The position numbers and the translations under genes were made by a program. The notes under the pieces were generated by a model. The model saw only the letters and a list, made by a program, of their open reading frames with translations. It did not search any database and had not been told where the DNA came from. DNA of 64,000 bases from Mariniblastus sp. (GTDB lineage: Bacteria; Planctomycetota; Planctomycetia; Pirellulales; Pirellulaceae). Of this stretch, positions 7,979 to 16,876 are shown piece by piece. How positions within the stretch are numbered: position 1 is the first letter of the stretch; each line of letters starts with the position of its first letter. The stretch spans positions 124,001-188,000 of the forward strand of contig JAQXDZ010000081.1 in the NCBI GenBank assembly GCA_029251085.1. The letters run 5' to 3'.

Positions 7979-9112
7979 ATGACCCCCGATAACTCATCCC
8001 CTGAATTCCTAGACGTTCTTTTAAGACGCTCTATTGATTCTAATGCCTCGGACATCCACTGCTCGGTAGGGGAACCGATCCATTTTCGGATCGATGGGAT
8101 GCTTAATAAATTAGATTCCTCAGAGCTTGAGCAAAATAAATTCTCTTCCCAATTGGCAGAGGAGTTCTCAAACTCCATACTCTCAGCGTCACAGCAGAAA
8201 CAGCTTGCCTTACGAGGGTCAGTGGATGGTGCATTCTCCATCGACAGCGATCATCGATTCCGATTTAACATCTACCGTCGGCAAGGGCAGATTTCTTTTT
8301 CCTTCCGCAGACTATCCAACACCATCCCCACCCTTGAGCAACTCGGATTAAACCCACGGCTTTACGACAAATGTTCGCTCCAAGATGGCCTCGTTCTCGT
8401 GGTTGGGCCGACGGGTTCAGGGAAAAGTACGACCATCGCTTCGATGATCGATCGCATTAATGCTCAACGGGCAAGTCACATCATTACGCTTGAAGATCCG
8501 ATCGAGTTTATTCACCCATCGCAAAAGTCATTGGTCAACCAACGACAAATTGGCGTCGATGTTGAAAACTTCCACCAAGCATTAGTCGACGCAGTCCGTC
8601 AAGATCCAGATATAATTTTGGTGGGGGAATTAAGGGACGTTGATACGATCCGAACTGCGATCACGGCTGCTGAAACAGGACACCTCGTGTTTGCGTCCCT
8701 CCACGCAGGAGACTGCAAGACCGCGATCGAACGCCTGATCAGCGCTTACCCTGCCGAAGAACAAGAACTCGCCCAAAGACTGGTCGCCACGGTTCTGAGA
8801 ACAATCGTTGTCCAACATCTGTTGCCTCGCCTTGCCGTCAAAGATCAAACTCCCGATCCGGCAGCAGTTTCCCAACGAGTGCTCGCTAGTGAGGTCATGC
8901 ATGCCAACCAGGCTGTTTCAAATTTAATTGCTAACGCCAACTTGAATCAACTCTCTTCGATTATTCAAAACAGCAACGAAGAAGGGATGTGGACTCTCGA
9001 CGACAGCCTTGCACGATTGTGGCGACAACGCTTGATTTCCGAACAGACTGCTTTTGGTCTCGCACGCAATCCAGAAATCCTGTCACAGATCTCACTTCGC
9101 ACTCGAGCTTGA
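7979..9112 (+). CDS. pilT: PilT-type retraction ATPase
   Basis: A hexameric secretion ATPase of the PilT subfamily, expected to drive pilus disassembly. The N-terminal PAS-like part has ASDIHCSVGEPIHFRIDG. Walker A is GPTGSGKS (residues 143-150), the Asp box is ITLEDPIEF, Walker B is DPDIILVGELRD and the His box is VFASLHAGD. PilT-specific features are clear: YPAEEQELAQRLV, AVSNLIANANLNQL in place of the AIRNLIREGK helix, and SNEEGMWTLDDSLARLW. No tetra-cysteine zinc motif is present, unlike the neighbouring GspE/PilB-type ATPase. Classical type II secretion operons lack a PilT, so its presence here is notable. The substitution in the AIRNLIR box may change its activity. It ends 10 bp before the ATG of the next ATPase gene. 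Confidence 0.9.
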   Translation: MTPDNSSPEFLDVLLRRSIDSNASDIHCSVGEPIHFRIDGMLNKLDSSELEQNKFSSQLAEEFSNSILSASQQKQLALRGSVDGAFSIDSDHRFRFNIYRRQGQISFSFRRLSNTIPTLEQLGLNPRLYDKCSLQDGLVLVVGPTGSGKSTTIASMIDRINAQRASHIITLEDPIEFIHPSQKSLVNQRQIGVDVENFHQALVDAVRQDPDIILVGELRDVDTIRTAITAAETGHLVFASLHAGDCKTAIERLISAYPAEEQELAQRLVATVLRTIVVQHLLPRLAVKDQTPDPAAVSQRVLASEVMHANQAVSNLIANANLNQLSSIIQNSNEEGMWTLDDSLARLWRQRLISEQTAFGLARNPEILSQISLRTRA

Positions 9113-9122
9113 ACGAACACCT

Positions 9123-10628
9123 ATGTCCGACGTCAGTAATAACACTGAACTACTCAATATGGATCAAGTCAAAATTGATCCAGTTTGGGCATTGCGCATC
9201 CCGGCCAACCTTGCGACGCGCCGGCAGGTGCTACCGTTTACATTACAGAATGACCGAGTCCTAATTGCCTGCAAAGACCTAAACGATGAGCAGAGCATCC
9301 AGGCCGTCCGACGTTACATCTCTCATCCAGTCGATGTGGTTGCCGCCGATCCCGAAACACTATTCGAAGCGATTCAACGAATCTTTCAGGATACCGTGAG
9401 GTGGAACGGCAACCAAAGTGAACCGGTGCGAATCCAATTTACCGGCACCCAGGTTGATCCGGAGTCTGAAAACATCGTTGCCGTTGGCGACGAAATTTTC
9501 CACGCTGCGTTGATTCGACAGGCGACCGACATTCATATTGAGCCCTCTTCCATCGACCTTCGAATCCGCCTACGGGTAGACGGATTACTTGATGACTATC
9601 GCCAGTTCCCAATTGCTGTTCACCAACCACTGCTTTCTCGATTAAAAGTGATGTCGGGAATGGACATTGCGGAACGCCGGGCACCACAAGACGGTCGCTT
9701 CACACTTAGCTCTGACCATAACAGCGAAATTGACATCCGTACCGCAACGATCCCAACCAAACACGGGGAACGGATGACGCTACGTTTACTCGCGACGCAA
9801 ACACAAGACTTGACCCTTGGCCGTTTGGGGATGTCTTCACCAGACCTCGCTCAGTTTGAACGGGTAATTGACCGACCCAATGGGCTCATTTTAATGACAG
9901 GGCCGACCGGTTGTGGAAAAAGCACCACACTTTACGGAGCAATCAGATCCCTGATTAATCGAAAGTCGCTCAATGTCATTACCATCGAAGATCCAGTTGA
10001 ATACGTCATTGACGGAATCTCGCAAGTCGAGGTCGACGCGAATGATAAAGTTAGTTTCCACAAGGCGTTGCGAAGTTCTTTACGCCACGACCCCGACGTC
10101 TTGATGATTGGTGAGATTCGAGATGAAGAAACTGCAGAGACTGCCATCCGAGCGGCACTAACTGGCCACCTCGTTTTCACCACACTTCACGCTAACTCTG
10201 CAGTCGGCGCCATCACGCGACTGGCCGATATGGGAATCAAACCGTTCTTAATTGGAGCTGTTTCCCGGATGTTTGCCGCCCAGCGGCTGGTAAGAAAACT
10301 CTGCCAAAAATGCAAATTAGCTTACGCCATGCCGGAGGCCGAAGCTATTTCACTCGCTTGCCCTGAGTTAGCCGGCACCACGGTCTACCGCGCCGGAGGC
10401 TGCCGCTATTGTGCAGGCACTGGATTCATGGGCCGCATCGGATTGTTTGAGTTTATTGTTTACGATCAAGAAATGGCTCGGGTAGTCGCCAGCCGGCCAG
10501 ACGAAACCTACATCCAACAACTCCTGAACGAAAGACAGTTACCTGATTTGATGGACGACAGCATCGCGAAACTTACCAAGGGATTAACATCCGTCCAACA
10601 AATCGCCACCGTCATTAGCCCTTACTAA
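9123..10628 (+). CDS. gspE: GspE/PilB-type assembly ATPase
   Basis: The assembly motor of the machine. The protein has an N-terminal T2SSE N1-like domain (residues about 1-90), then the paired RecA-like core: ADIHIEPSS, Walker A GPTGCGKSTT (about residue 260), Asp box VITIEDPVEY, Walker B HDPDVLMIGEIRD and His box VFTTLHANS. The zinc tetra-cysteine motif characteristic of GspE/PilB is present (CQKC, then CRYC about 33 residues later). An upstream extension of the frame to 9054 lies inside the preceding gene and is not used; the ATG at 9123 starts 10 bp after the previous stop, indicating tight coupling. Length (501 residues) is normal. Confidence 0.93.
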   Translation: MSDVSNNTELLNMDQVKIDPVWALRIPANLATRRQVLPFTLQNDRVLIACKDLNDEQSIQAVRRYISHPVDVVAADPETLFEAIQRIFQDTVRWNGNQSEPVRIQFTGTQVDPESENIVAVGDEIFHAALIRQATDIHIEPSSIDLRIRLRVDGLLDDYRQFPIAVHQPLLSRLKVMSGMDIAERRAPQDGRFTLSSDHNSEIDIRTATIPTKHGERMTLRLLATQTQDLTLGRLGMSSPDLAQFERVIDRPNGLILMTGPTGCGKSTTLYGAIRSLINRKSLNVITIEDPVEYVIDGISQVEVDANDKVSFHKALRSSLRHDPDVLMIGEIRDEETAETAIRAALTGHLVFTTLHANSAVGAITRLADMGIKPFLIGAVSRMFAAQRLVRKLCQKCKLAYAMPEAEAISLACPELAGTTVYRAGGCRYCAGTGFMGRIGLFEFIVYDQEMARVVASRPDETYIQQLLNERQLPDLMDDSIAKLTKGLTSVQQIATVISPY

Positions 10629-10632
10629 CACC

Positions 10633-11838
10633 ATGCCAGAATTTCGTTACAAAGCAAGAGACGCGACTGGCGGACCGCGTGCGGGGCTGGTTGACGCAAC
10701 CAGTCGCTCTGCTGCCGCGTCATTGCTGCGAAGTCGCGGGCTGATTGTGATTGGCGTGGCACCGGTCAATGCACCGGTTGAATCGAACCTTAAATTAGAC
10801 TTTTCTCAGTACCTTCGGCCCCGGGCAGTCGACGTCGAACTTAGCCTCCAACAACTCTCGATGATGCTCAAGGGCGGCATGCCACTCCTCTCCGGACTCA
10901 TCGCCCTCACGGACGAAGCACCTCGCAAGTCTCTCGGCAAGATTTGGAAGGTAATCGTTAACAACATCCAATCGGGCGACAGCCTCTCGCAAGCGATGAG
11001 TAAACATCGCTGTTTCCCTGAATTCACGATTCAACTGATTCGAGTCGGTGAAAGAACCGGTGAACTTCCACCTGTGCTTGAGAGAGCCGTTGCTACCATG
11101 CGTTCGCGAAGACGTGGAATCCAAGAATTCTCATCGGCCTTAGTCTACCCCCTGTTAGTGCTCCTGATTGCTGTGGGCGTAACTGCTTACATGGTTGTCT
11201 ACCTAATCCCACGACTTGAGATTTACCTCCAAAGCCTTGGAAAAGACATGCCGGCGATGACTCAACGACTAGTCGACACCTCTAGTTTCATGAGGCAGTA
11301 TTACCCACTGGTTGGAATCATCCTCATCGGGATCGCAGTTTTTTCAATCACGGCCTATCGCTCAAAAGAAGGCAGAATGTGGATCGACCGAAACGCACTT
11401 CGAATTCCAATTGTCGGAACACTGTTCAAGCTGTGTGAAACTTCAACGTTTGCGAGAAGTTTAAGCGTTATGCTTGAGAGTGGGATCACGCTGATTGATG
11501 GGTTGGGAACGGTTGAAAAACTTTTATACAATCGTTTTACTGCAAAAACCGTCAACAACGCTCGGGCATCAATCATTCAAGGCGGGAATTTCGCCGATGC
11601 AATCGATGTGGGTAATGCATTTGCGCCGATGTTAAAAAAGATGGTTTCGGTCGGACAACAATCAGGAGATCTCAAAGGGGTCCTTGAAGAAGTTGCTGAC
11701 TTCCACGAAGCCCAATTTCATACATCAGTCAAAAGGCTGAACTCTATTTTGACTCCGTTGCTAACGATTGGAATCGGTTTGGTCGTTGGCTATGTCTACA
11801 TTTCATTTTTCGTTGCACTACTCGCAGCCGGCAATTAG
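10633..11838 (+). CDS. gspF: GspF/PilC inner-membrane platform protein
   Basis: A 401-residue polytopic protein with the two repeated T2SSF domains of GspF/PilC. The start MPEFRYKARDATGGPRAG and the motif RVGERTGELPPVLERAV in the first repeat, and VSVGQQSGDLKGVLEEVADFHE in the second, are diagnostic. Membrane spans are visible near residues 169-190, 223-243 and 373-398. It anchors the ATPases to the pseudopilus base. Only 4 bp separate it from the GspE-type gene, so the two are translationally coupled. Confidence 0.93.
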   Translation: MPEFRYKARDATGGPRAGLVDATSRSAAASLLRSRGLIVIGVAPVNAPVESNLKLDFSQYLRPRAVDVELSLQQLSMMLKGGMPLLSGLIALTDEAPRKSLGKIWKVIVNNIQSGDSLSQAMSKHRCFPEFTIQLIRVGERTGELPPVLERAVATMRSRRRGIQEFSSALVYPLLVLLIAVGVTAYMVVYLIPRLEIYLQSLGKDMPAMTQRLVDTSSFMRQYYPLVGIILIGIAVFSITAYRSKEGRMWIDRNALRIPIVGTLFKLCETSTFARSLSVMLESGITLIDGLGTVEKLLYNRFTAKTVNNARASIIQGGNFADAIDVGNAFAPMLKKMVSVGQQSGDLKGVLEEVADFHEAQFHTSVKRLNSILTPLLTIGIGLVVGYVYISFFVALLAAGN

Positions 11839-11902
11839 CCTCAGCACCCTCTAAAAAAATCGCGTCCAATCACTAACCCAGCACTTTACCTGAAAGCACA
11901 TT

Positions 11903-12427
11903 ATGAATAATTCAAAAACGATGTTCGTCGTGCTTTCTACGATTGGCTTAATTGGTCTTTTTGTGCTCGCATCCACCACCGACGCACAAGAGAAACAGGA
12001 CCCGACCGCACCATCCACAGTTATCGAGCAAACACTCTCAAAAATTCGAGACGTCGAAAAGCTTGACACCTTCGTTCAACAGAACGCCGCTCTTGTTCAA
12101 GAAAACAAAAAACTAAAAGCTGACATTGCTAGCATTCAAAAGCAAATCGCTAAGCTAACAAAAGACTTGGAATTACAGACGATTAATTTACGGAAGCAAT
12201 TGCTGCAAATGCCTACGTTTAACGTCCAATCCAAGATTATTAACGGAGACCGCAGCGCCGCAATTCTAAAATCTAAGAACACAATTATTAGAATCCGGAA
12301 CAACACGAAGTTGTCGGTGCCAGTATCCGATGGGGTTTGGGTCTTGATGGAAGTCAAGAATATCTCTAAAGAAATGATCGAGTTGTACTTTCCAGAGCTG
12401 GAACGTACCGTTTATTTGTACGATTAA
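11903..12427 (+). CDS. Short GspC/PilP-like connector protein (candidate)
   Basis: A 174-residue protein with an N-terminal hydrophobic segment (residues 7-27, VVLSTIGLIGLFVLAST) that is either a signal peptide or an anchor. A DPTAPS stretch, a Lys/Gln-rich coiled coil (about residues 55-105) and a small beta domain (about 115-174) follow. The beta domain (ingdrsAAIL, IRNNTKLSVPVSDGVWVLMEV, ELERTVYLYD) has the strand spacing of the HR domain of GspC and of PilP, which link the inner-membrane platform to the secretin. It sits exactly where gspC/pilP belongs, directly upstream of the secretin gene. Primary sequence identity to known GspC is not evident, so the function is inferred. Confidence 0.5.
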   Translation: MNNSKTMFVVLSTIGLIGLFVLASTTDAQEKQDPTAPSTVIEQTLSKIRDVEKLDTFVQQNAALVQENKKLKADIASIQKQIAKLTKDLELQTINLRKQLLQMPTFNVQSKIINGDRSAAILKSKNTIIRIRNNTKLSVPVSDGVWVLMEVKNISKEMIELYFPELERTVYLYD

Positions 12428-12443
12428 CCCTCCCAATCTGCCC

Positions 12444-12478
12444 AATTCACTGCGAGGCATTACTCGCTTTGGTGAATT
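12444..12478 (+). promoter_or_regulatory. Two-step hairpin abutting the secretin ribosome binding site
   Basis: AATTCAC (12444-12450) pairs with GTGAATT (12472-12478), enclosing GCGAG (12452-12456) paired with CTCGC (12463-12467) across a GCATTA loop. The structure ends one base before GGAG (12480-12483), the Shine-Dalgarno of the secretin ATG at 12489. No T-tract is present. It could control translation or protect the downstream mRNA. Confidence 0.5.
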
Positions 12479-12488
12479 TGGAGAAACC

Positions 12489-14555
12489 ATGACACGGATG
12501 TTACTGAACGCCTGGGCGCTCGCATTTCGCTGCTCTCCCTTGCTCATGACTGCATTCTTATTTTTCGCTATCCAGGCGGAAGGTCGTAGTTTGTGTGCGC
12601 AGGTCGTCAATCCGACCCCCAACGCGCCCACGCCTATCATTCAAGAAGCCCCGCCGGTTACTCCAGCGATCGATCCTGACAATCTCGAGCCTTTAATCGA
12701 CACCGACGACCCTCTCTTAATGTCGTTCTCGGATAAATTAGTCATTCCAGACAAATCAATTGAGATGATTGATTTTCGAGATCAAGAGCTCGGCGATGCG
12801 ATGCGGCTTTTCTCTGAACAATCTGGAATCAACATTGTTCCATCGACAGAAGCCACCAAGGTTAAGATCAACCTTTTTCTCCGCGACGTCAAAGCGATGG
12901 ACGTCTTGGAGAACCTAACCAAAACCCATGATCTGTATTACCGCATTGACGAAAACTCTGGGGTAATCCGAATCCATACCACCGAAGAGTATGAAGAGAA
13001 CCTTGCAAGTTTTCGTGATGAACAGACGCGCGTTTTCACTCTACTTTACCCCAATCCAGTAGATGCGGCTGTGGCGATTCGCGACCTGTTTGGTGACCGC
13101 GTCGTCCTCAACTTTGGTGTCGGCGACCAGGACTCCGTACTTGATCTCGTCCACCGACTTAATCGTTTTGATTTAGTTGACAGCCGCAACCTTGGTCTCG
13201 GCTCATTTCAGGGACAGACTTATGGTGGCCGTTCATTTAATTCCCTTAATGGAATGGGGGGCTTCAGTACAAACCCCGCGTACCGCAACAGTCGCAATCG
13301 AGCGATTGATGAAACTGAGCCGTTAAGCAATTTGTCTTCCGATGAAATCCAGCAACTAATTGACGCAATCAATGAACGGTCGACGCGTAACGAGCTTCCA
13401 GAGAATCTCGATGACCCAATTTCAAAACTGCTCAAAGAACGGCAAGCGACGATTTATGTAACGGTGGTTCGCAGAAACAATCAAGTCGTTGTCCGGACCG
13501 GTGACGATGCGACGATGAAACAAATTGAGACGCTAATCCTAAGCCTCGACGTCCCCACGCCCTTAGTTTTACTCGAACTCAAAGTCATGAGGATTCTTCT
13601 CGATGATGAATTCCGAAGTGTATTTGACTACCAATATTCGGACGGCTCGACCACTGCCGGCAGCTTTACAACAGGCGACATTTTACCAACGCCATCTGAT
13701 AAGTTTTCTGGTGAAGCTAAAAAAATTGCTTCGATGATCCCCGGGGGTTCGGTTTTAAATCAAGGTGATTTTACATTCCAGGTCGTCAGCAACAACTTCC
13801 GTGCAAGGATGCAATTACTAGAAGATGACAACCGAGTCACCATCCTCAACTCTCCGCTACTTTTAACCGCCAACAACGAAGTGAGTCGAATTTTCATCGG
13901 TGAAACGATCCCGTTGACCATTGGTTTCAGTCCCACACAGATTGTCGGCACCTCCGCGACTAGCTCCAACACTATCGCTGGCACTCCGATCACAGAACTA
14001 CGCGACATTGGACAATCATTGCTGATCACTCCCAGCATTAACGCCGACCGCACGGTTACCTTGCGGGTCGTTCAAGAAAATGCCCAACGAGTCGTTGATG
14101 GTGGAAAAATCCCCGTCCTCAGCCTCACCAACTCCACACAAGAATTTGTAGTCGACACAGTAACCCGCAGCACAGTCAGCGGCACCTTTGTCGCCAAAGA
14201 CGGTCTGGCAGTAGTGATGGGCGGCCTGATCGAAGACGAGATCTCTGATCAGCGTCAGAAAGTACCCGGCCTGGGAAAACTACCAGTCTTCGGTTTCTTT
14301 TTTCGCAAACAAAACACAAGCCGCATTCGGCGTGAACTGGTTGTCATGATAAGACCTTATGTATTCAACACCCCCTCGGAGTCTGCTGCCATCAGTCAAG
14401 ATTTATTGCAGCAACTAAGTGTGCACCCAACCGCCTTAAGCGGAGAACAAACCCTCTCAACCTTTTCACCTGATGAAGTTCTTCAGACGGAACTGGACGA
14501 CTGTGGACTGCATAAATTTTTCCAATTCCACAACATCGTACCGCGAAACTACTAA
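12489..14555 (+). CDS. gspD: GspD/PilQ-type outer-membrane secretin
   Basis: The outer-membrane channel of the system. After a signal peptide (residues about 15-38) comes a Pro-rich stretch. Next is an N0/STN domain (IEMIDFRDQELGDAMRLFSEQ ... GINIVPSTEATKVKINLFL), then N1- and N3-like ring domains (RVFTLLYPNPVDAAVAIRDLF; QATIYVTVVRRNNQVVVRTG ... LDVPTPLVLLELKV). The secretin core is complete: RMQLLEDDNRVTILNSPLLLTANN, IGETIPLTIGF, LLITPSINAD, then VVMGGLIEDEISDQRQKVPGLGKLPVFG, and RRELVVMIRPYVF. An Asn/Ser-rich linker lies between ring domains. Length (688 residues) is normal. GGAG stands five bases before the ATG. Confidence 0.93.
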   Translation: MTRMLLNAWALAFRCSPLLMTAFLFFAIQAEGRSLCAQVVNPTPNAPTPIIQEAPPVTPAIDPDNLEPLIDTDDPLLMSFSDKLVIPDKSIEMIDFRDQELGDAMRLFSEQSGINIVPSTEATKVKINLFLRDVKAMDVLENLTKTHDLYYRIDENSGVIRIHTTEEYEENLASFRDEQTRVFTLLYPNPVDAAVAIRDLFGDRVVLNFGVGDQDSVLDLVHRLNRFDLVDSRNLGLGSFQGQTYGGRSFNSLNGMGGFSTNPAYRNSRNRAIDETEPLSNLSSDEIQQLIDAINERSTRNELPENLDDPISKLLKERQATIYVTVVRRNNQVVVRTGDDATMKQIETLILSLDVPTPLVLLELKVMRILLDDEFRSVFDYQYSDGSTTAGSFTTGDILPTPSDKFSGEAKKIASMIPGGSVLNQGDFTFQVVSNNFRARMQLLEDDNRVTILNSPLLLTANNEVSRIFIGETIPLTIGFSPTQIVGTSATSSNTIAGTPITELRDIGQSLLITPSINADRTVTLRVVQENAQRVVDGGKIPVLSLTNSTQEFVVDTVTRSTVSGTFVAKDGLAVVMGGLIEDEISDQRQKVPGLGKLPVFGFFFRKQNTSRIRRELVVMIRPYVFNTPSESAAISQDLLQQLSVHPTALSGEQTLSTFSPDEVLQTELDDCGLHKFFQFHNIVPRNY

Positions 14556-14587
14556 GAGTTTTTACTTCGGCAACCGTCCCATTAATT

Positions 14588-16183
14588 TTGATTGCTCGAT
14601 CCTTGAAAAACACCAACCCCACAGACCAACACCAGTCCCTCCGAAAAGCAATCGCCTTTCGATTTGTGGGGGCATTGTGTCTTGTCATGGGGATTGGATT
14701 GAGCGGATGCTCGCTGTTCAACATTGATTCAGAAAATTCAGACACCGATCTTCTTAAAAAGTCAATTATAGACACCGCTTCGGTTCCTTCACCAAACGAG
14801 CACTACGATTCATCGGGCAAACCTATCCCGGAAAAAATCAGACTTGCCGGCGGCCTCACTCTGGGCGATACCGGAAACCTCGCCTTTACTGCGGAATCGC
14901 TCGGCGGCGTCGTCAAAGAAATGATTGAATCTGAGCGATGGAATTCGCTTCGCAACATGGTCGCCCTGTACCCTGACATCACCACAAAAATAATGTGGGG
15001 AGAAGGCTCAAACCAACTTTCTGCCAGCCACCGAGAGGTTCTTGCCCGAGCGTTGGATCTACAATGGACTAGTGGAAAGCAAGACTCCTGGCAGTCGTTT
15101 GTTAAGCAGCAATACAATCAGGGAAAAGCAGGAAGCTTCCTCGAAAACAGAAACCGATTCCTTGCGTTCCTGCAAATCAATGACACGAAGTCAGCATTTT
15201 CAATTCAGTTGTCCAAAAGTGCGGAAAAAAGCAACTCACTAATCGCGAAAGCAGAATCCTTGCGACTGGAAGGAATCGCTCACTTAATGAACGAGGACTA
15301 CGAAAACAGTATCAAGTCCTTAAGTCGAGCTAGAACTCTTCAGGAACAATCCCAACCAATTCAGGCGGCTCATACCGGACTTTTGCTTGGCGAAGCATTT
15401 CGGCATGCAGATCAACTAGAACAATGGCAAAAGAGCTGGCTCACAGCAATTGAACTCCAGAGTCAGTATGCCGTTGAGGGCGAACTCAAAGACCCGGCTT
15501 TCTGGAGCAAAGCGGCTTTCCTAAGACCCGTCTCTACCGAGTGGCCAGCAGAAGTGATTGGACGGTTAGAACACTCTCTTCGAAATGAAAATCTCGAATT
15601 TGGCTTTAGCGAATCCTCTATCGACGAAGCAGTGGTTTGGGCGACCATTGGCATCCAAAGCCTCAAACGCCATGAATCTCAAAACTCCATTCTGGCGTTT
15701 AAGAAATCAGAAGCTCTCGTCAATGGCGTTTCGCTGCGAGAGGAACTGCAAATGCAACAGGCACTCGCGATGATCGACGGAGGTCAGCAGGGGCCTGCAT
15801 CAGCAATTCTTCTAAGACTTGGATCTCAACCATCGCTTTTGGGAGATCGAGCCAAGGCAATCCTGGCGACACTAAAATTGCAAAACGGCAGCCTCGCACA
15901 AGGCATGAACCTACTTCAGTCCGCAATCAAAACCTCAAGCCAGTGGCCAGCTCATGAACGACTACGTGCTCAAGCTGATTATGGATTGGCCTATTTGATG
16001 CGAGGCCGGGAAGAGCAGGGGATTGGCTTGCTAAATTACGTTTACGACGAATTTATTAAACTGCAAAGCTATGAAGACGCCTCGCAATGCCTCGCCAACA
16101 TTGCAACCTACTATGAAAAAACTGATCAAAAAGCCAAGCACCGAATCGCTCTAAAAAAATTACAGTCATTCGAAATCAGGTAA
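14588..16183 (+). CDS. TPR-containing lipoprotein at the end of the secretion operon
   Basis: A 531-residue protein starting with TTG at 14588, the first usable start after an in-frame stop. A basic N-terminus (SLRKAIAFRF) and hydrophobic stretch end in the lipobox LSGC, with Cys near residue 41, so it should be lipidated. The rest is helical with several TPR-like repeats (RLEGIAHLMNEDYENSIKSL; LQMQQALAMIDGGQQGPASAIL; ADYGLAYLMRGREEQGIGLL). A TPR lipoprotein downstream of a secretin gene recalls pilotins (PilF/PilW), which help secretins assemble, but it is much larger, so that role is only a hypothesis. The gap from the secretin stop is 32 bp. Confidence 0.7.
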   Translation: MIARSLKNTNPTDQHQSLRKAIAFRFVGALCLVMGIGLSGCSLFNIDSENSDTDLLKKSIIDTASVPSPNEHYDSSGKPIPEKIRLAGGLTLGDTGNLAFTAESLGGVVKEMIESERWNSLRNMVALYPDITTKIMWGEGSNQLSASHREVLARALDLQWTSGKQDSWQSFVKQQYNQGKAGSFLENRNRFLAFLQINDTKSAFSIQLSKSAEKSNSLIAKAESLRLEGIAHLMNEDYENSIKSLSRARTLQEQSQPIQAAHTGLLLGEAFRHADQLEQWQKSWLTAIELQSQYAVEGELKDPAFWSKAAFLRPVSTEWPAEVIGRLEHSLRNENLEFGFSESSIDEAVVWATIGIQSLKRHESQNSILAFKKSEALVNGVSLREELQMQQALAMIDGGQQGPASAILLRLGSQPSLLGDRAKAILATLKLQNGSLAQGMNLLQSAIKTSSQWPAHERLRAQADYGLAYLMRGREEQGIGLLNYVYDEFIKLQSYEDASQCLANIATYYEKTDQKAKHRIALKKLQSFEIR

Positions 16184-16221
16184 CCGATGGGAGATTCCCT
16201 GAAGGCCGCTTATCAGAGATA

Positions 16222-16770
16222 TCAAGCAACTGTCTTAGCCTTTTGAGACGCCTGCCGTTGTCTCTTCTTCTTCCGTTTCACTCCAATCGGCAACCACCAC
16301 AGGTAGACGCCTGTGAACCACAAGCCCAACAAAACAAGTCCATTGGGAAAGAAAACCCACAGTTTCGCCGCATCGCTGAAGAAAGATCCATCGTGGAGAC
16401 TTTCGATCAAATCAGAACGGCGATAATTAACCGCCTTCACTTCGGATGTCTGCAGGTCTACCTGAACTTCCCAACGGTTCTCGCATTGAACCTTCGCAAT
16501 CCCCTTGCCTGGGCGGATGTCGACTCGGTCAATATCATCCCAACTCAAAACTTCCGATTGCGGTACTGCAACGACAGCCTCAAGCAATCGTTCCCATTCC
16601 AATTCGGGAACTTTACCAACCCCCTTGACCGTTGCTGGCTGCACCCATGTGGATTGTTTTTTGACTTGAAGCAACAAGCCTGAGCCGATGACTAACAGAA
16701 GCGGCAAACAGGTCAGCAAGGCCCCCCATCGATGTAGTTTTCGGGACCAGCGATTCCAAGAAATTGCCAT
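16222..16770 (-). CDS. PepSY-TM domain membrane protein
   Basis: A 182-residue protein of the PepSY-associated membrane family. It begins with WNRWSRKLHRWGALLTCLPLLLVIGSGLLL (first membrane helix, residues 15-35, with the RKLHRW signature). A periplasmic alpha/beta PepSY-like domain (residues 45-130) contains SLHDGSFF, and a second helix follows (LWVFFPNGLVLLGLWFTGVYLWW, residues 138-160). A very basic tail ends the chain. Such proteins occur with siderophore receptors or ferric reductases, but no iron-uptake gene lies nearby. It is the last gene of a minus-strand group behind the two HtrA-like genes, after a 106-bp gap. The precise function is unknown. Confidence 0.75.
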   Translation of the reverse strand: MAISWNRWSRKLHRWGALLTCLPLLLVIGSGLLLQVKKQSTWVQPATVKGVGKVPELEWERLLEAVVAVPQSEVLSWDDIDRVDIRPGKGIAKVQCENRWEVQVDLQTSEVKAVNYRRSDLIESLHDGSFFSDAAKLWVFFPNGLVLLGLWFTGVYLWWLPIGVKRKKKRQRQASQKAKTVA

Positions 16771-16876
16771 AGGGGAAAACGCTCAACAACAAATCACAAG
16801 AAATGTAATTACTTACCAGGCACAATCAAATTGAATTAGGGGCCAGTAACCTTAAAGACATCCGGTGTACCGCCAA

